This document shows positions 55,066-64,000 of a stretch of DNA of 64,000 bases, one piece after another. Source of the DNA: Cellulomonas sp. PhB150 (GTDB lineage: Bacteria; Actinomycetota; Actinomycetes; Actinomycetales; Cellulomonadaceae); NCBI RefSeq assembly GCF_003755175.1, contig NZ_RKHX01000001.1, positions 62,001 through 126,000 on the forward strand, in the 5' to 3' direction. Position 1 is the first letter of the stretch. Every line of letters begins with the position of its first letter. Made by a program: the position numbers and the translations under genes. The notes beneath the pieces were generated by a model. The model was not told the origin of the DNA and did not search any database. It worked only from the letters and a program-made list of their open reading frames with translations.

Positions 55066-56673
55066 GTGACCGTGCGCCGCGTGATGGGGATCGAGACCGA
55101 GTACGGCATCCTCCAGCCCGGGCGGCCCATGGCGAACCCGATGCTGCTGTCGAGCCACGTGGTCGCCGTGCACGCCGCTGCGCGCGAGGGTGCGCGCGCG
55201 AAGGCGCGCTGGGACTACGACGACGAGGACCCGCTGCACGACGCGCGCGGATTCCACCTGCAGCGCGCGTCGGCCCACCCGTCCCTGCTGACCGACGACC
55301 CGGCGCGCCCGGCGCCGTCCGGCGACGGCCCGCAGGAGCTCGAGCGCCCCGCCGTCGAGGAGTACGAGGACCCGGGCGCCGCGAACGTCATCCTCACGAA
55401 CGGCGCGCGGCTGTACGTCGACCACGCGCACCCCGAGTACTCCTCGCCGGAGGTCACCAACCCGCTCGACGCGGTGCGCTGGGACCGGGCGGGGGAGCAG
55501 GTCATGCTCGCGTCCGTGCGGACGCTGATGTCGAACCCCGCCCTGCCGGACGTGACGCTCTACAAGAACAACGTCGACGGCAAGGGCGCGACCTACGGGA
55601 CGCACGAGAACTACCTCGTCGACCGTGCCGTGCCGTTCGGCGACCTCGCGGCGCGGATCATCCCGTTCTTCGTCACCCGCCAGGTGTTCACGGGTGCGGG
55701 CAGGGTCGGGATCGGGCAGCGGGGCGAGCACGCCGGCTTCCAGCTCTCGCAGCGGGCCGACTACGTCGAGGCGGAGATCGGCCTCGAGACGACCCTGCGC
55801 CGGCCGCTGGTCAACACGCGCGACGAGCCGCATGCCGACCCCACACGCTGGCGCCGGCTGCACGTGATCGTCGGCGACGCCACGATGCTCGAGGTCGCCA
55901 CGTACCTGCGGCTCGGGACCGCGTCCCTCGTGCTCTGGCTCATCGAGCGCGCGGTCGCCGAGGGGGGAGCGGGCGGCGCGCTCGGCGCGATCGACCGGCT
56001 CACGCTGCGTGACCCGGTGCAGGCCACGCGGCAGGTCAGCCACGACCTCACGCTCACGACCCGGCTCGAGCTGGCCGACGGCCGGTTCATGACCGCGCTC
56101 GAGATCCAGCACGCGTACCTGGACGCGGTGCGGTCCGCGCTCACGCACGTCGGCGGCGCGCTCGACGAGCAGACGTCCGACGTGCTCGACCGCTGGGAGT
56201 CGCTGCTGGACCGGCTCGCGGTCGACCCCGCGTCGTGTGCGCGCGAGGTCGAGTGGCTGGCGAAGCTGCGCCTCCTGGAGGGCATGCGGCGGCGCGACCA
56301 CCTCGCGTGGGACCACCCGCGCCTCGCGGCCGTCGACCTGCAGTGGTCGGACCTGCGTCCCGAGCGCGGCCTCTACCACCGGCTGGTCGCCGCCGGCGCG
56401 GTCGAGCTGCTCGTCACGCCCGAGGAGGTCGCCGAGGCCGTCGTGCACCCGCCGCGCGACACGCGTGCCTACTTCCGCGGCGAGGCGGTCGCGCGGTACG
56501 GGTCCGAGATCTCGGCGGCGTCGTGGGACTCGGTGGTCTTCGACGTCCCGGGTGCCGCGACGTTGCAGCGCGTCCCCATGCGCGACCCCCTGCGCGGGAC
56601 GCACGCGCACGTCGGGGCGCTGCTGGAGGCGAGCCCGGACGCGGCGACGCTGCTCGAGGCGCTCGGCGCCTGA
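55066..56673 (+). CDS. dop: Depupylase/deamidase Dop
   Basis: The product is 535 aa. Dop deamidates the C-terminal Gln of Pup and later removes Pup from substrates. It shares the glutamine-synthetase-like ligase fold of PafA. MGIETEYGI starts the catalytic domain, and RLYVDHAHPEYSSPE carries the active-site Asp and nucleotide contacts. The insertion of about 40 residues before that motif (WDYDDEDPLHDARGF...) is the Dop loop, absent from PafA. The GTG at 55066 is chosen from the leaderless box; a GTG at 55072 and an ATG at 55084 are in frame. Confidence 0.96.
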   Translation: MTVRRVMGIETEYGILQPGRPMANPMLLSSHVVAVHAAAREGARAKARWDYDDEDPLHDARGFHLQRASAHPSLLTDDPARPAPSGDGPQELERPAVEEYEDPGAANVILTNGARLYVDHAHPEYSSPEVTNPLDAVRWDRAGEQVMLASVRTLMSNPALPDVTLYKNNVDGKGATYGTHENYLVDRAVPFGDLAARIIPFFVTRQVFTGAGRVGIGQRGEHAGFQLSQRADYVEAEIGLETTLRRPLVNTRDEPHADPTRWRRLHVIVGDATMLEVATYLRLGTASLVLWLIERAVAEGGAGGALGAIDRLTLRDPVQATRQVSHDLTLTTRLELADGRFMTALEIQHAYLDAVRSALTHVGGALDEQTSDVLDRWESLLDRLAVDPASCAREVEWLAKLRLLEGMRRRDHLAWDHPRLAAVDLQWSDLRPERGLYHRLVAAGAVELLVTPEEVAEAVVHPPRDTRAYFRGEAVARYGSEISAASWDSVVFDVPGAATLQRVPMRDPLRGTHAHVGALLEASPDAATLLEALGA

Positions 56674-56772
56674 GGACCGGCTGTCCGCCTCGCGGGCACC
56701 TGACGTGGGACTGCCACCAGATGGGCCTAGGGTGGTGACCTGCAGGTCCGTGGGCGACATCAGGAGGTCGTG

Positions 56773-56964
56773 ATGGCTGGTCAGGAACGTGTGCACTCGC
56801 GTCGGGACGACGAGGAGCCCGGGGACGACGCCGCTGCTCCGGTCGCGCCGGCGGCACAGGCTCGCGACGCCGAGGTCGACGCGCTCCTCGACGAGATCGA
56901 CGACGTGCTGGAGTCCAACGCCGAGCAGTTCGTGCGCGGCTTCGTCCAGAAGGGCGGTCAGTGA
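56773..56964 (+). CDS. pup: Prokaryotic ubiquitin-like protein Pup
   Basis: The product is 63 aa. Pup is the protein tag for the mycobacterial-type proteasome. It is disordered and acidic, with the Arc-binding helix region VDALLDEIDDVLESNAEQFV and a C-terminus FVQKGGQ. The terminal Gln means Dop must deamidate it before PafA can ligate it. AGGAGG precedes an in-frame GTG-ATG pair; the ATG at 56773 has the better 5-nt spacing. prcB starts 7 nt downstream of the stop. Confidence 0.97.
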   Translation: MAGQERVHSRRDDEEPGDDAAAPVAPAAQARDAEVDALLDEIDDVLESNAEQFVRGFVQKGGQ

Positions 56965-56970
56965 GCGCCG

Positions 56971-57810
56971 ATGACGCACGCTGATCCGACCGCTTCCGGG
57001 CGGCTCCCGCTGGCGTTCACCACGCCCGGCTCGTCGTCCTTCGTCGACTTCCTCGCCTCCCACGCGCCGTCGCTCCTGCCGGGCAACCGCCCGCTGCCGA
57101 TCGGCGACGTCGTGGCGCCCCACGGCACCACGATCGTCTCGCTCGCGTTCGACGGCGGGATCGTCATGGCGGGGGACCGCCGCGCGACCATGGGCTCGAT
57201 GATCGCGAGCCGCGAGATCGAGAAGGTCTTCCCGGCCGACGAGTACTCCGCGGTCGGGATCGCCGGCACGGCCGGGCTCGCCGTCGAGCTGGTGCGGCTG
57301 TTCCAGCTCGAGCTCGAGCACTACGAGAAGATCGAGGGCAGCCTGCTGTCGCTCGACGGCAAGGCCAACCGGCTCGCGACGATGATCCGCGGCAACCTCG
57401 GGCTCGCGATGCAGGGCCTCGCGGTCGTGCCGCTGTTCGGCGGCTTCGACCTCGACCGGCGCATCGGGCGGATCTTCTCCTACGACATCACCGGCGGACG
57501 CTACGAGGAGCACGACCACCACGCGGTCGGCTCGGGCTCGGTGTTCGCCCGGGGCTCGCTGAAGAAGCTGTGGCGCCCCGGGCTGGGCGCGGCCGACGCG
57601 GTGCGGGTGGCCGTCGAGGCACTCGTCGACGCCGCCGACGACGACTCGGCGACCGGTGGTCCCGACAGCACCCGGCGCATCTGGCCCGTCGTCGCGACGG
57701 TGACCGAGGCCGGCTACCTCCGGGTGCCCGACGACGAGCTCGCCGCAGTGGCCGCGGCCTCCGACGAGGTGCGTCGCGCGACGCACGCCGACCGCGGAGG
57801 TGCCCGATGA
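56971..57810 (+). CDS. prcB: 20S proteasome beta subunit PrcB
   Basis: The product is a 279-aa catalytic subunit. A 52-residue propeptide ends HG, and the nucleophile is Thr53 (TTIVSLAF). Counting from it, Asp17 (AGDRR) and Lys33 (IEKVF) are exactly in place, as is the GIAGTAG segment. The core is formed with PrcA. The stop overlaps the prcA start as ATGA, so the subunits are co-translated. The Asp-rich stretch near residues 215-225 ([14 protein letters not shown]) is a variable loop. Confidence 0.97.
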   Translation: MTHADPTASGRLPLAFTTPGSSSFVDFLASHAPSLLPGNRPLPIGDVVAPHGTTIVSLAFDGGIVMAGDRRATMGSMIASREIEKVFPADEYSAVGIAGTAGLAVELVRLFQLELEHYEKIEGSLLSLDGKANRLATMIRGNLGLAMQGLAVVPLFGGFDLDRRIGRIFSYDITGGRYEEHDHHAVGSGSVFARGSLKKLWRPGLGAADAVRVAVEALVDAADDDSATGGPDSTRRIWPVVATVTEAGYLRVPDDELAAVAAASDEVRRATHADRGGAR

Positions 57811-58505
57811 GCATGCCGTTCTACGTCTCGCCCGAGCAGCTGATGAAGGACCGGGCGGACTACGCCCGCAAGGGGATCGCCCGGGGCCGGTCGGTCGTGG
57901 TGCTGCAGTACGACGACGGCATCGCTTTCGCCACCGAGAACGCCTCCCGCGCGCTGCACAAGGTCTCGGAGATCTACGACCGGATCGCGTTCGCGGCCGT
58001 CGGCAAGTACAACGAGTTCGAGAACCTGCGGGTCGCCGGTGTCCGCTACGCCGACCTGCGGGGCTACTCCTACGACCGCGTCGACGTCACCGCCCGCGGC
58101 CTGGCCAACGCCTACGCCCAGACGCTCGGCACGGTGTTCACCACGGAGTCCAAGCCGCTCGAGGTCGAGATCGTCGTCGCCGAGGTCGGGCACGCACCCG
58201 AGGGCGACCAGATCTACCGGCTCGCGTACGACGGCTCGGTGACCGACGAGCACGGCTGGGTCGTCATGGGTGGCCAGGCGGAGCGGCTCGACGGCGTGGT
58301 GAGCGCGGGCTGGACTGCGGGGATGACCCTGCCGGCCGTGCTCGGGCTCGCGGTGCGCGCGCTTGGCAGCCCGGCCGACGACGGCGGCACGCAGCGCGAG
58401 ATCCCCGCATCCCAGCTCGAGGTCGCGGTGCTGGACCGGACCCGCCCGAGGCGCACGTTCCGCCGGCTGTCGGGCCCGCTGCTGGAGGACCTGCTGGGGG
58501 CGTGA
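57807..58505 (+). CDS. prcA: 20S proteasome alpha subunit PrcA
   Basis: The product is 232 aa. This is the outer-ring subunit that gates entry. The N-terminal gate [20 protein letters not shown], the [16 protein letters not shown] strand and the absence of a nucleophile Thr are as expected. The C-terminus ([18 protein letters not shown]) is conserved in actinobacteria. The start overlaps the prcB end by 4 bp. Confidence 0.97.
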   Translation: MSMPFYVSPEQLMKDRADYARKGIARGRSVVVLQYDDGIAFATENASRALHKVSEIYDRIAFAAVGKYNEFENLRVAGVRYADLRGYSYDRVDVTARGLANAYAQTLGTVFTTESKPLEVEIVVAEVGHAPEGDQIYRLAYDGSVTDEHGWVVMGGQAERLDGVVSAGWTAGMTLPAVLGLAVRALGSPADDGGTQREIPASQLEVAVLDRTRPRRTFRRLSGPLLEDLLGA

Positions 58506-58582
58506 CCCCGACGTCCCGGGAGGACGTCGCGACGGACGGCCGGGGGACCGGTGGGTCGACGAGGGAGAACGAGGCGAGAGAC

Positions 58583-59944
58583 ATGGACAAGCGGATCTTC
58601 GGGCTCGAGACCGAGTACGGCGTGACGTGCGCGGCCCAGGACGGCCGCGGGCTGTCGGCCGACGAGGTGGCGCGCTACCTGTTCCGCAAGGTCGTGGCCT
58701 GGGGCCGCTCGTCGAACGTGTTCCTGCGCAACGGCTCGCGGCTGTACCTCGACGTCGGCTCGCACCCCGAGTACGCGACCGCCGAGTGCGACGACGTGCG
58801 CCAGCTCATCACGCACGACCGGGCCGGCGAGCGGATCCTCGAGGGCCTCGTCGCCGACGCGCAGCAGCGCCTCGAGCACGAGGGTCTGCCCGGCAAGATC
58901 CACCTGTTCAAGAACAACACGGACTCCGCGGGCAACTCCTACGGCTGCCACGAGAACTACCTCGTGCGGCGCCAGGGCGACTTCACGCGCCTCTCGGACG
59001 TGCTCGTCCCCTTCCTCATCACGCGGCAGATCCTCACCGGCGCCGGCAAGGTCCTGACCACCCCGCGTGGCGCGGTCTACTGCCTCTCGCAGCGCGCGGA
59101 CCACATCTGGGAGGCGGTCTCGAGCGCGACGACCCGCTCGCGCCCCATCATCAACACGCGCGACGAGCCGCACGCCGACGCCGAGCACTACCGGCGCCTG
59201 CACGTCATCGTCGGCGACTCCTCGATGGCGGAGCCGACGACCATGCTCAAGGTCGGCGCGACCGACCTGCTCCTGCGCATGATCGAGGCCGGTGTCCCGA
59301 TGCGGGACATGACGCTCGAGAACCCGATCCGGGCGATCCGCGAGATCAGCCACGACATGACCGGCAAGCACCCGGTCACGATGGCCAACGGCCGCACGGC
59401 CACCGCGATCGAGCTGCAGGAGGAGTACCTCGGGCGGGTCGTCGACTTCGTCGACGCGCACGGCGGGCCGACGCCCGAGACCAAGCAGGTCCTCGACCTG
59501 TGGGAGCGCGGGCTGCTGGCCCTCTCGACCGACAACCTCTCGCTCGTCGACCGCGAGCTCGACTGGGTGATCAAGTACCGGCTCATCGAGCGGTACCGGG
59601 CCAAGCACGGCCTCGAGCTCGGGGACGTCCGGGTCCAGCGCCTCGACCTGGCCTACCACGACATCTCGCGGACCGAGGGCCTCTACAACCTGCTCGCCGC
59701 CAAGGGCCTCGTCGAGCGGCTGACCACCGACCTCGAGATCTTCGAGGCGACGGCGGTCCCGCCGCAGACGACCCGTGCCAAGCTGCGCGGCGACTTCGTG
59801 CGTGCCGCCCAGGACGCCCGGCGCGACTACACCGTCGACTGGGTGCACCTCAAGCTCAACGACCAAGCCCAGCGGACCGTGCTGTGCAAGGACCCGTTCC
59901 GCAGCGTCGACGACCGCGTGGATCGGCTCATCGAGTCGATGTGA
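58583..59944 (+). CDS. pafA: Pup ligase PafA
   Basis: The product is 453 aa. It forms an isopeptide bond between the deamidated Pup Glu and substrate lysines, using [13 protein letters not shown] at the start and [15 protein letters not shown] (active-site Asp) match Dop but without the Dop loop. [15 protein letters not shown] and the C-terminal domain are conserved. It starts 77 nt after prcA with a GAGGCGAGAG ribosome site. No PafB/PafC gene follows. Confidence 0.97.
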   Translation: MDKRIFGLETEYGVTCAAQDGRGLSADEVARYLFRKVVAWGRSSNVFLRNGSRLYLDVGSHPEYATAECDDVRQLITHDRAGERILEGLVADAQQRLEHEGLPGKIHLFKNNTDSAGNSYGCHENYLVRRQGDFTRLSDVLVPFLITRQILTGAGKVLTTPRGAVYCLSQRADHIWEAVSSATTRSRPIINTRDEPHADAEHYRRLHVIVGDSSMAEPTTMLKVGATDLLLRMIEAGVPMRDMTLENPIRAIREISHDMTGKHPVTMANGRTATAIELQEEYLGRVVDFVDAHGGPTPETKQVLDLWERGLLALSTDNLSLVDRELDWVIKYRLIERYRAKHGLELGDVRVQRLDLAYHDISRTEGLYNLLAAKGLVERLTTDLEIFEATAVPPQTTRAKLRGDFVRAAQDARRDYTVDWVHLKLNDQAQRTVLCKDPFRSVDDRVDRLIESM

Positions 59945-59974
59945 CGGCGCGTGCGCGCCAACGGCCCGACGGTC

Positions 59975-60064
59975 CGAGGCGCGCTGACAGCGGACCAGAA
60001 GGGTGGGTTCGGGGCGCAGGGTGGGTTCGAGGCGCGCTGACGGCGGCCTAGAAGGGTGGGTCGC
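59975..60064. repeat. Imperfect 37-bp direct repeat with 53-bp period
   Basis: The segments 59975-60011 and 60028-60064 are near-identical copies beginning CGAGGCGCGCTGAC. The second copy covers the stop codon and final codons of the HNH gene. A shorter GGGTGGGTTCG repeat lies between them. The arrangement looks like a local duplication of the HNH gene's 3' end. Confidence 0.7.
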
Positions 60065-61462
60065 CGTCGTAGTCGGGTGGTGGTTTGCGGTGCTTGGTGG
60101 GGTCGAACATCTTGGGGCTGATGTGGACCGGGATGGGTGAGCGGTAGTACGTGATCCCGAGCGGGCTGGTCCAGACGGTGTTCCCGGTGGCCCTGTCCCG
60201 TTTCACGTTCCAGATCTTCTTCGTCTTGGCCTGATGGTGTCTCTTGCACAACGCGTGCAGGTCGCCTCGGTGGTCTGCTGCTCGCCGGCCCGGGCAGTGT
60301 CGAACGGGATGATGTGGTCGATCTCGGTGCGCATGGCGGGTTGCCGGCAGCCGGGGTAGGTGCAGGTCACGTCTCTGGTCTGGATGGTGCGGGTGAGGTC
60401 GGCTCCGGGGCGGTAGGTGCGTGTCCCGCAGCCGAGGAATGCGTCGGTGGCGGGGTCGGTGAAGATCCGCCGCCAGGTCGCGTCCTGCGCCAGGACCCGC
60501 ACGACCGATGCGGGGATGGGTCCGTATCCGGCGAGCTCACCGGGGAGTTCGTCCAACCCGAGCAGGGTGGTGGCGGCTGCGGTGACGTGCAACGCTGCCC
60601 GCTGCCCGTGGCGTTGCGGGACCAGGTCGCCGCCGGGGGTGTGCTGGGTGTCGATGATCGACCCGAAGACGTCAGCGAACGCGTCCGCGCGGCGCTGGTG
60701 GATGGTCCGTCCGGCGCAGGTGTCGTCGGTGGTGCCGGCGAGGGCGTCGATGACGGTGAACGCGGCGACGGCGTCCTCGGCGGGCAGGAACGCGATCAAC
60801 CTCGCCATCGAGTCGTTCGCCCACGCCAGCTCGACACCGCGGTCCTCGCGGGCGGCCTTGCGTCGTTTCTCGGCGACCTGCGGGTCGATCATCAGCACGT
60901 GGCGCCGCAACCACCTCACCAGCTGGGTCGGGGTCAGCCCGCGCGCGACCTCGGTGGCCTCGGCGACGAGCCGGTCCCGGGCGTCGCCGAGGCCCAACGC
61001 GAGGGTGCCGTCGAGGATGACGTCGACCTTGCGGACATCGATGAACCCCGCGAGCAGGGCGTCGGCCAGGCAGGGGTGGGCGTGGATCCCCGCGGCGCGG
61101 CCGATCAGGACCTCGACCGACGCGGTCGTGGTGACCATCGCGCACGCCAGCTCGTCGGTGACGAAGTCACCCATCGGGGTCCGCCGGGCCATCACCTCCG
61201 AGATCGCGGCGGCCTGGTGCGCGGCGACCATCGACGCCGCCTGCTGCCAGCCAGTGACGACCTCGACGAGCTCGGCGGGTGTCAGCGCCGAGAGGTCGAG
61301 CGATTCCAAGAGGTCCGCGACCTGGGTCAAGGTGGCTGCCACGGGGAACGTCGGCACGACGTGGCCGTCGGTGACGGCGAGAGGCTCGGGCGTCACTGCG
61401 GGCAGCGACGAGCCCGCCGCCGCACTGCGGCTGGACTGCACGAACCCCCCGGGCAGTGCCAC
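60048..61462 (-). pseudogene. DUF222/HNH endonuclease gene with frameshift
   Basis: The gene starts at the GTG at 61462 with GGGAGG upstream. The first about 400 residues are DUF222 (LLESLDLSALTPAELVEVV, RGLTPTQLVRWLRRHVLM, AFLPAEDAVAAFTVIDAL) leading into the HNH motif CTYPGCRQPAMRTEIDHIIP. After EQQTTEA the frame breaks: the expected NLHALCKRHHQAKTK is found in another frame that runs to the stop at 60048. One missing base (a T on the plus strand near 60262) explains it. It is either a pseudogene or a sequencing error. These genes are multicopy in many actinobacteria. Confidence 0.9.
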
Positions 61463-61750
61463 CGCGCCTCCCTCGTCGCCCGAACCTGACTCGAACAACT
61501 GTACGAGAGACCACCGACACGACCCGAACACCCTGTGGACGACGGCCGCCGGAGGGGACCCACGTGCGCCGACGAACGACTCGACGACCCGCCGCACGCC
61601 CACCGCGACGGACCCGCGCTGCACGGACTCGACCGACACCGGACCGGATGGACCCTGGGCCACGGCCTCAGCGCGGGGTCGTACAGTGTCCGGCGGACCG
61701 GCGCCGCCACCATGGCGCGGACGGCCGCAGGACGACGAGGAAGGGACGAC

Positions 61751-62629
61751 GTGCGACGACTGCAGGGCGCCATCGCGCTCGCGCTGGCCGGCATCCTCGT
61801 CCTCGCGGGCTGCTCCGACGAGCCCGACCTGCCGCCGGACGTCACCGTCTCGGGCGAGCCCGGTGAGGCCCCGACGATCACCTACCTCACGCCGCTGTCG
61901 GTCAGCTCGACGTACCGCACGCAGATCTGGCCCGGCACGGGCGCGCGGGTGGTCGACGAGAAGCCGATCCTGGTCAACTTCTGGATCGAGGACGCCACCG
62001 ACGCCTCCCTGGTCAAGGAGAGCTACTCGACGAGCCCGGTCGCCCGCTTCCTCACCGAGGCCGACCTGGGTCGGGACCTCTACCGGACCATCGCGGGCCA
62101 GAAGGCCGGCGCGCGGATGCTGCAGGTCAGCCCGGGAACCGATCAAGGTGCCTCCTCGGACCCCACCGTCACGGTCGTCGACGTCCTGCCGGTCCGTGCC
62201 TCGGGCGTGCCTGTCCCGGCCCGCAGCGACGTGCCCAAGGTGACCCTGAAGGCGAACGGCGCTCCCAAGATCAAGGCGACCGGCGAGGACCCGCCGACGG
62301 ACCTCGTGACGAGGCCGCTGATCCGGGGGACCGGCAAGCAGGTCACCGCGACGGACACGATCACGGTGCAGTACACCGGCTTCTCGTGGAAGACCGGCGA
62401 GGCGTTCGACTCCACGTGGTCGCAGGGCGTGCCCGTCTCGTTCTCGCTGCAGGACGTGCCGACGTGGGCCGAAGGGCTCGTCGACCAGCCGGCCGGCAGC
62501 CAGGTGATGCTCGTCGTGCCTCCGACCTATGCGCTCGGTGCGACCGAGAGCAAGGCCCTCGAGGGCCAGACGGTCGTCTTCGTCATCGACATCCTCGCCA
62601 CCGGAACCCCTCAGGGAGCGGACTCGTGA
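61751..62629 (+). CDS. FKBP-type peptidyl-prolyl isomerase lipoprotein
   Basis: The product is 292 aa from the GTG at 61751 with GGAAGGGA upstream. The signal peptide ends in lipobox LVLAGC (Cys21). A spacer and an N-terminal FKBP-like half (about 35-150) are followed by a C-terminal FKBP domain (about 185-285; [42 protein letters not shown]). A membrane-anchored, extracytoplasmic folding catalyst is expected. It stands near pafA as in many actinobacteria. Its end overlaps hisF by 4 bp (GTGA). Confidence 0.92.
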   Translation: MRRLQGAIALALAGILVLAGCSDEPDLPPDVTVSGEPGEAPTITYLTPLSVSSTYRTQIWPGTGARVVDEKPILVNFWIEDATDASLVKESYSTSPVARFLTEADLGRDLYRTIAGQKAGARMLQVSPGTDQGASSDPTVTVVDVLPVRASGVPVPARSDVPKVTLKANGAPKIKATGEDPPTDLVTRPLIRGTGKQVTATDTITVQYTGFSWKTGEAFDSTWSQGVPVSFSLQDVPTWAEGLVDQPAGSQVMLVVPPTYALGATESKALEGQTVVFVIDILATGTPQGADS

Positions 62630-63396
62630 CCCTCGCACTGCGCGTCATCCCGTGCCTCGACGTCGACGCCGGTCGTGTCGTCAAGGGCGTGAACTTCGAG
62701 AACCTGCGCGACGCGGGCGACCCGGTCGAGCTCGCCCACCGCTACGACGCGGAGGGCGCCGACGAGCTGACGTTCCTGGACGTGTCGGCGTCGTCGGGCA
62801 ACCGGGCGACCACGTACGAGGTCGTCCGCCGCACCGCCGAGGAGGTCTTCGTCCCGCTCACGGTCGGCGGGGGCGTCCGCACGGCCGACGACGTGGACCT
62901 GCTGCTGCGCGCCGGCGCCGACAAGGTCGGAGTGAACACCGCGGCGATCGCCCGGCCCGAGCTGATCGAGGAGATCGCGCAGCGGTTCGGCAGCCAGGTG
63001 CTGGTGCTGTCGGTCGACGCGCGGCGCGTGACTGGCGAGACCCGCACGGACTCGGGCTACGAGGTCACCACGCACGGGGGTCGTCAGGGCACGGGGATCG
63101 ACGCGGTCGAGTGGGCCGCGCGTGCCGCGCGGCTCGGCGCCGGCGAGATCCTGCTCAACTCCATGGACGCCGACGGCACCAAGGACGGCTTCGACCTCCA
63201 GATGCTGCGCGACGTGCGCGCCGAGGTCGCCGTCCCGCTCATCGCTAGCGGCGGAGCGGGCACGCCGGAGCACTTCGTCGAGGCAGCACGGGCCGGGGCG
63301 GACGCGGTCCTCGCGGCCAGCGTCTTCCACTTCGGCACGCTCACCGTCGGCGACGTGAAGGCCGCGCTGAGGGACGCCGGCATCACCGTCCGCTGA
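62626..63396 (+). CDS. hisF: Imidazole glycerol phosphate synthase cyclase subunit HisF
   Basis: The product is a 256-aa (beta/alpha)8 enzyme. HisF with HisH converts PRFAR plus ammonia to IGP and AICAR in histidine synthesis. Catalytic Asp residues are Asp11 in [19 protein letters not shown]-type context and the Asp of VLSVDARR. Phosphate sites are in LTVGGGV and LIASGGAG. The GTG start overlaps the FKBP stop and has GGAG upstream. No other his gene is in the window after it, though hisF ends only 600 bp from the edge. Confidence 0.96.
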   Translation: MTLALRVIPCLDVDAGRVVKGVNFENLRDAGDPVELAHRYDAEGADELTFLDVSASSGNRATTYEVVRRTAEEVFVPLTVGGGVRTADDVDLLLRAGADKVGVNTAAIARPELIEEIAQRFGSQVLVLSVDARRVTGETRTDSGYEVTTHGGRQGTGIDAVEWAARAARLGAGEILLNSMDADGTKDGFDLQMLRDVRAEVAVPLIASGGAGTPEHFVEAARAGADAVLAASVFHFGTLTVGDVKAALRDAGITVR

Positions 63397-63399
63397 CGC

Positions 63400-64000
63400 T
63401 CAGGCCACGGGCAGCCGTGCGCTGAGCAGGGCGACGTCCGCGGGGTCTCCCTCGAGCCGGACGTCCGCGGCAGGCCCGCGTCCGAGCGCCCACAGCACGA
63501 TCTCGGGCACCGCGCCGCGGACCACGACGGTGCCGTGCGCACCGCGCGGCTTGCGGGCCTGGTGGCGGATCCCGTCGTCACGGACGAGGACGACGCCCAC
63601 GGGCGCCCGGCGCAGCGAGAGCCCGCTGGCGCGCACCGTCTGGCGCCACAGCGCCTCGACCAGCTCCGGCTCCACCTCGGGCGGCGGGACCGGTCCGGAC
63701 CCGCGTCGGACGTCCTCCGCGTGGACGAAGAACTCGACCACGTTGGCCGCCTCGCCCGCCCACGACATCGGGTGCCAGCGCGCCGGGTCCTCGCCGACGC
63801 GTGCGACGAGGTCGCGGTAGGCGCCCTCCGTGCGGGCGGTGTCCGCGAGCGTGTCGATCGCACTGTCCGCGCGCGACGACATGCCCGGCACGACGAGCCC
63901 CGCGCCGACGACGAGCGACGACTCCCGCAGCACGACGTGCGCCGCGAGGTGCCGCGCCTCCCAGCCCTCGCACAGCGTCGGGGCGTCGGGCGGCACCTCG
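63400..64000 (-). CDS. TIGR03085-type metal-binding (DinB/maleylpyruvate isomerase fold) protein, N-terminus cut by window
   Basis: About 199 residues are visible; the start is beyond the window. PDAPTLCEGWEARHLAAHVVLRE contains the first metal His and the Trp typical of mycothiol-dependent maleylpyruvate-isomerase-type proteins. NVVEFFVHAEDVRRG gives the second His region. The C-terminal SCP2-like domain ends at LSARLPVA. It is one of two DinB-fold proteins in the window. It is convergent with hisF, 3 nt apart. Confidence 0.85.
   Translation of the reverse strand, partial: EVPPDAPTLCEGWEARHLAAHVVLRESSLVVGAGLVVPGMSSRADSAIDTLADTARTEGAYRDLVARVGEDPARWHPMSWAGEAANVVEFFVHAEDVRRGSGPVPPPEVEPELVEALWRQTVRASGLSLRRAPVGVVLVRDDGIRHQARKPRGAHGTVVVRGAVPEIVLWALGRGPAADVRLEGDPADVALLSARLPVA

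Noticed and set aside
54985-57786. Antisense open frame of about 930 codons over dop-pup-prcB
   Set aside because: It covers well-identified proteasome genes and has no domain, so it is a GC-driven shadow.

Overview
The window is GC-rich, densely coded DNA from an actinobacterium. A Cellulomonas-like member of the Micrococcales is my best guess. The evidence is a complete Pup-proteasome locus, a mycothiol ligase (MshC), DnaE2, a DUF222/HNH gene, a DUF5703 protein, and large secreted modular proteins including a GH87-type glucanase with discoidin modules. The genus is inference from gene content; no search was run.

Layout. 1-4.3 kb: 3' part of dnaE2, a secreted HExxH-like protein, a DapA-superfamily aldolase/lyase and an AI-2E-type permease, then tRNA-Leu(GAG) with a 19-bp terminator stem. 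4.9-11.3 kb: a large secreted repeat protein, a lipoprotein, a divergent MarR/SDR pair with an operator-like inverted repeat, and a DinB-fold protein. 11.4-20 kb: an ABC exporter pair, a secreted repeat protein, a PLP decarboxylase coupled to a GPH-type symporter, and an alditol-oxidase-like flavoenzyme coupled to a YchJ protein. 20.1-22.6 kb: methyltransferase, uracil permease and a small acidic ORF. 22.6-28.1 kb: a three-gene JetA-JetB-JetC (MksF-E-B) SMC-type operon with no JetD nuclease. 28.1-37.8 kb: DHFR-like protein, Fn3-EEP secreted nuclease/phosphatase, a DUF2809-ChaB-Rho_N fusion, DNA polymerase IV, a uridine-kinase-like protein with a ruined P-loop, the GH87-type enzyme and a fructosamine kinase. 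37.8-53.3 kb: mainly housekeeping enzymes (alanine dehydrogenase, peptidases M3 and M20, UppP, CorA, MshC, PAC2, HAD, RecB-like nuclease, site-2 protease, TrmI). 53.3-60 kb: arc, dop, pup, prcB, prcA, pafA. 60-64 kb: a frameshifted DUF222/HNH gene, an FKBP lipoprotein overlapping hisF, and a 3'-terminal piece of a TIGR03085-type protein.

How the genes work together. Dop deamidates Pup-Gln and removes Pup, PafA ligates Pup to substrates, and the Arc ring feeds pupylated proteins to PrcAB. Arc is followed by a strong terminator and dop has its own -10 box, so the ATPase and the dop-pup-prcBA-pafA block appear to be separate transcription units. MshC and two DinB/YfiT-fold proteins fit a mycothiol-using cell.

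Two points stand out. The Wadjet-like operon lacks JetD, the subunit that cuts DNA in known Wadjet systems. Also, at least fifteen genes carry a TANNNT box exactly 6-8 nt before the start codon, a strong signature of leaderless mRNAs, and this box fixes several start codons here.
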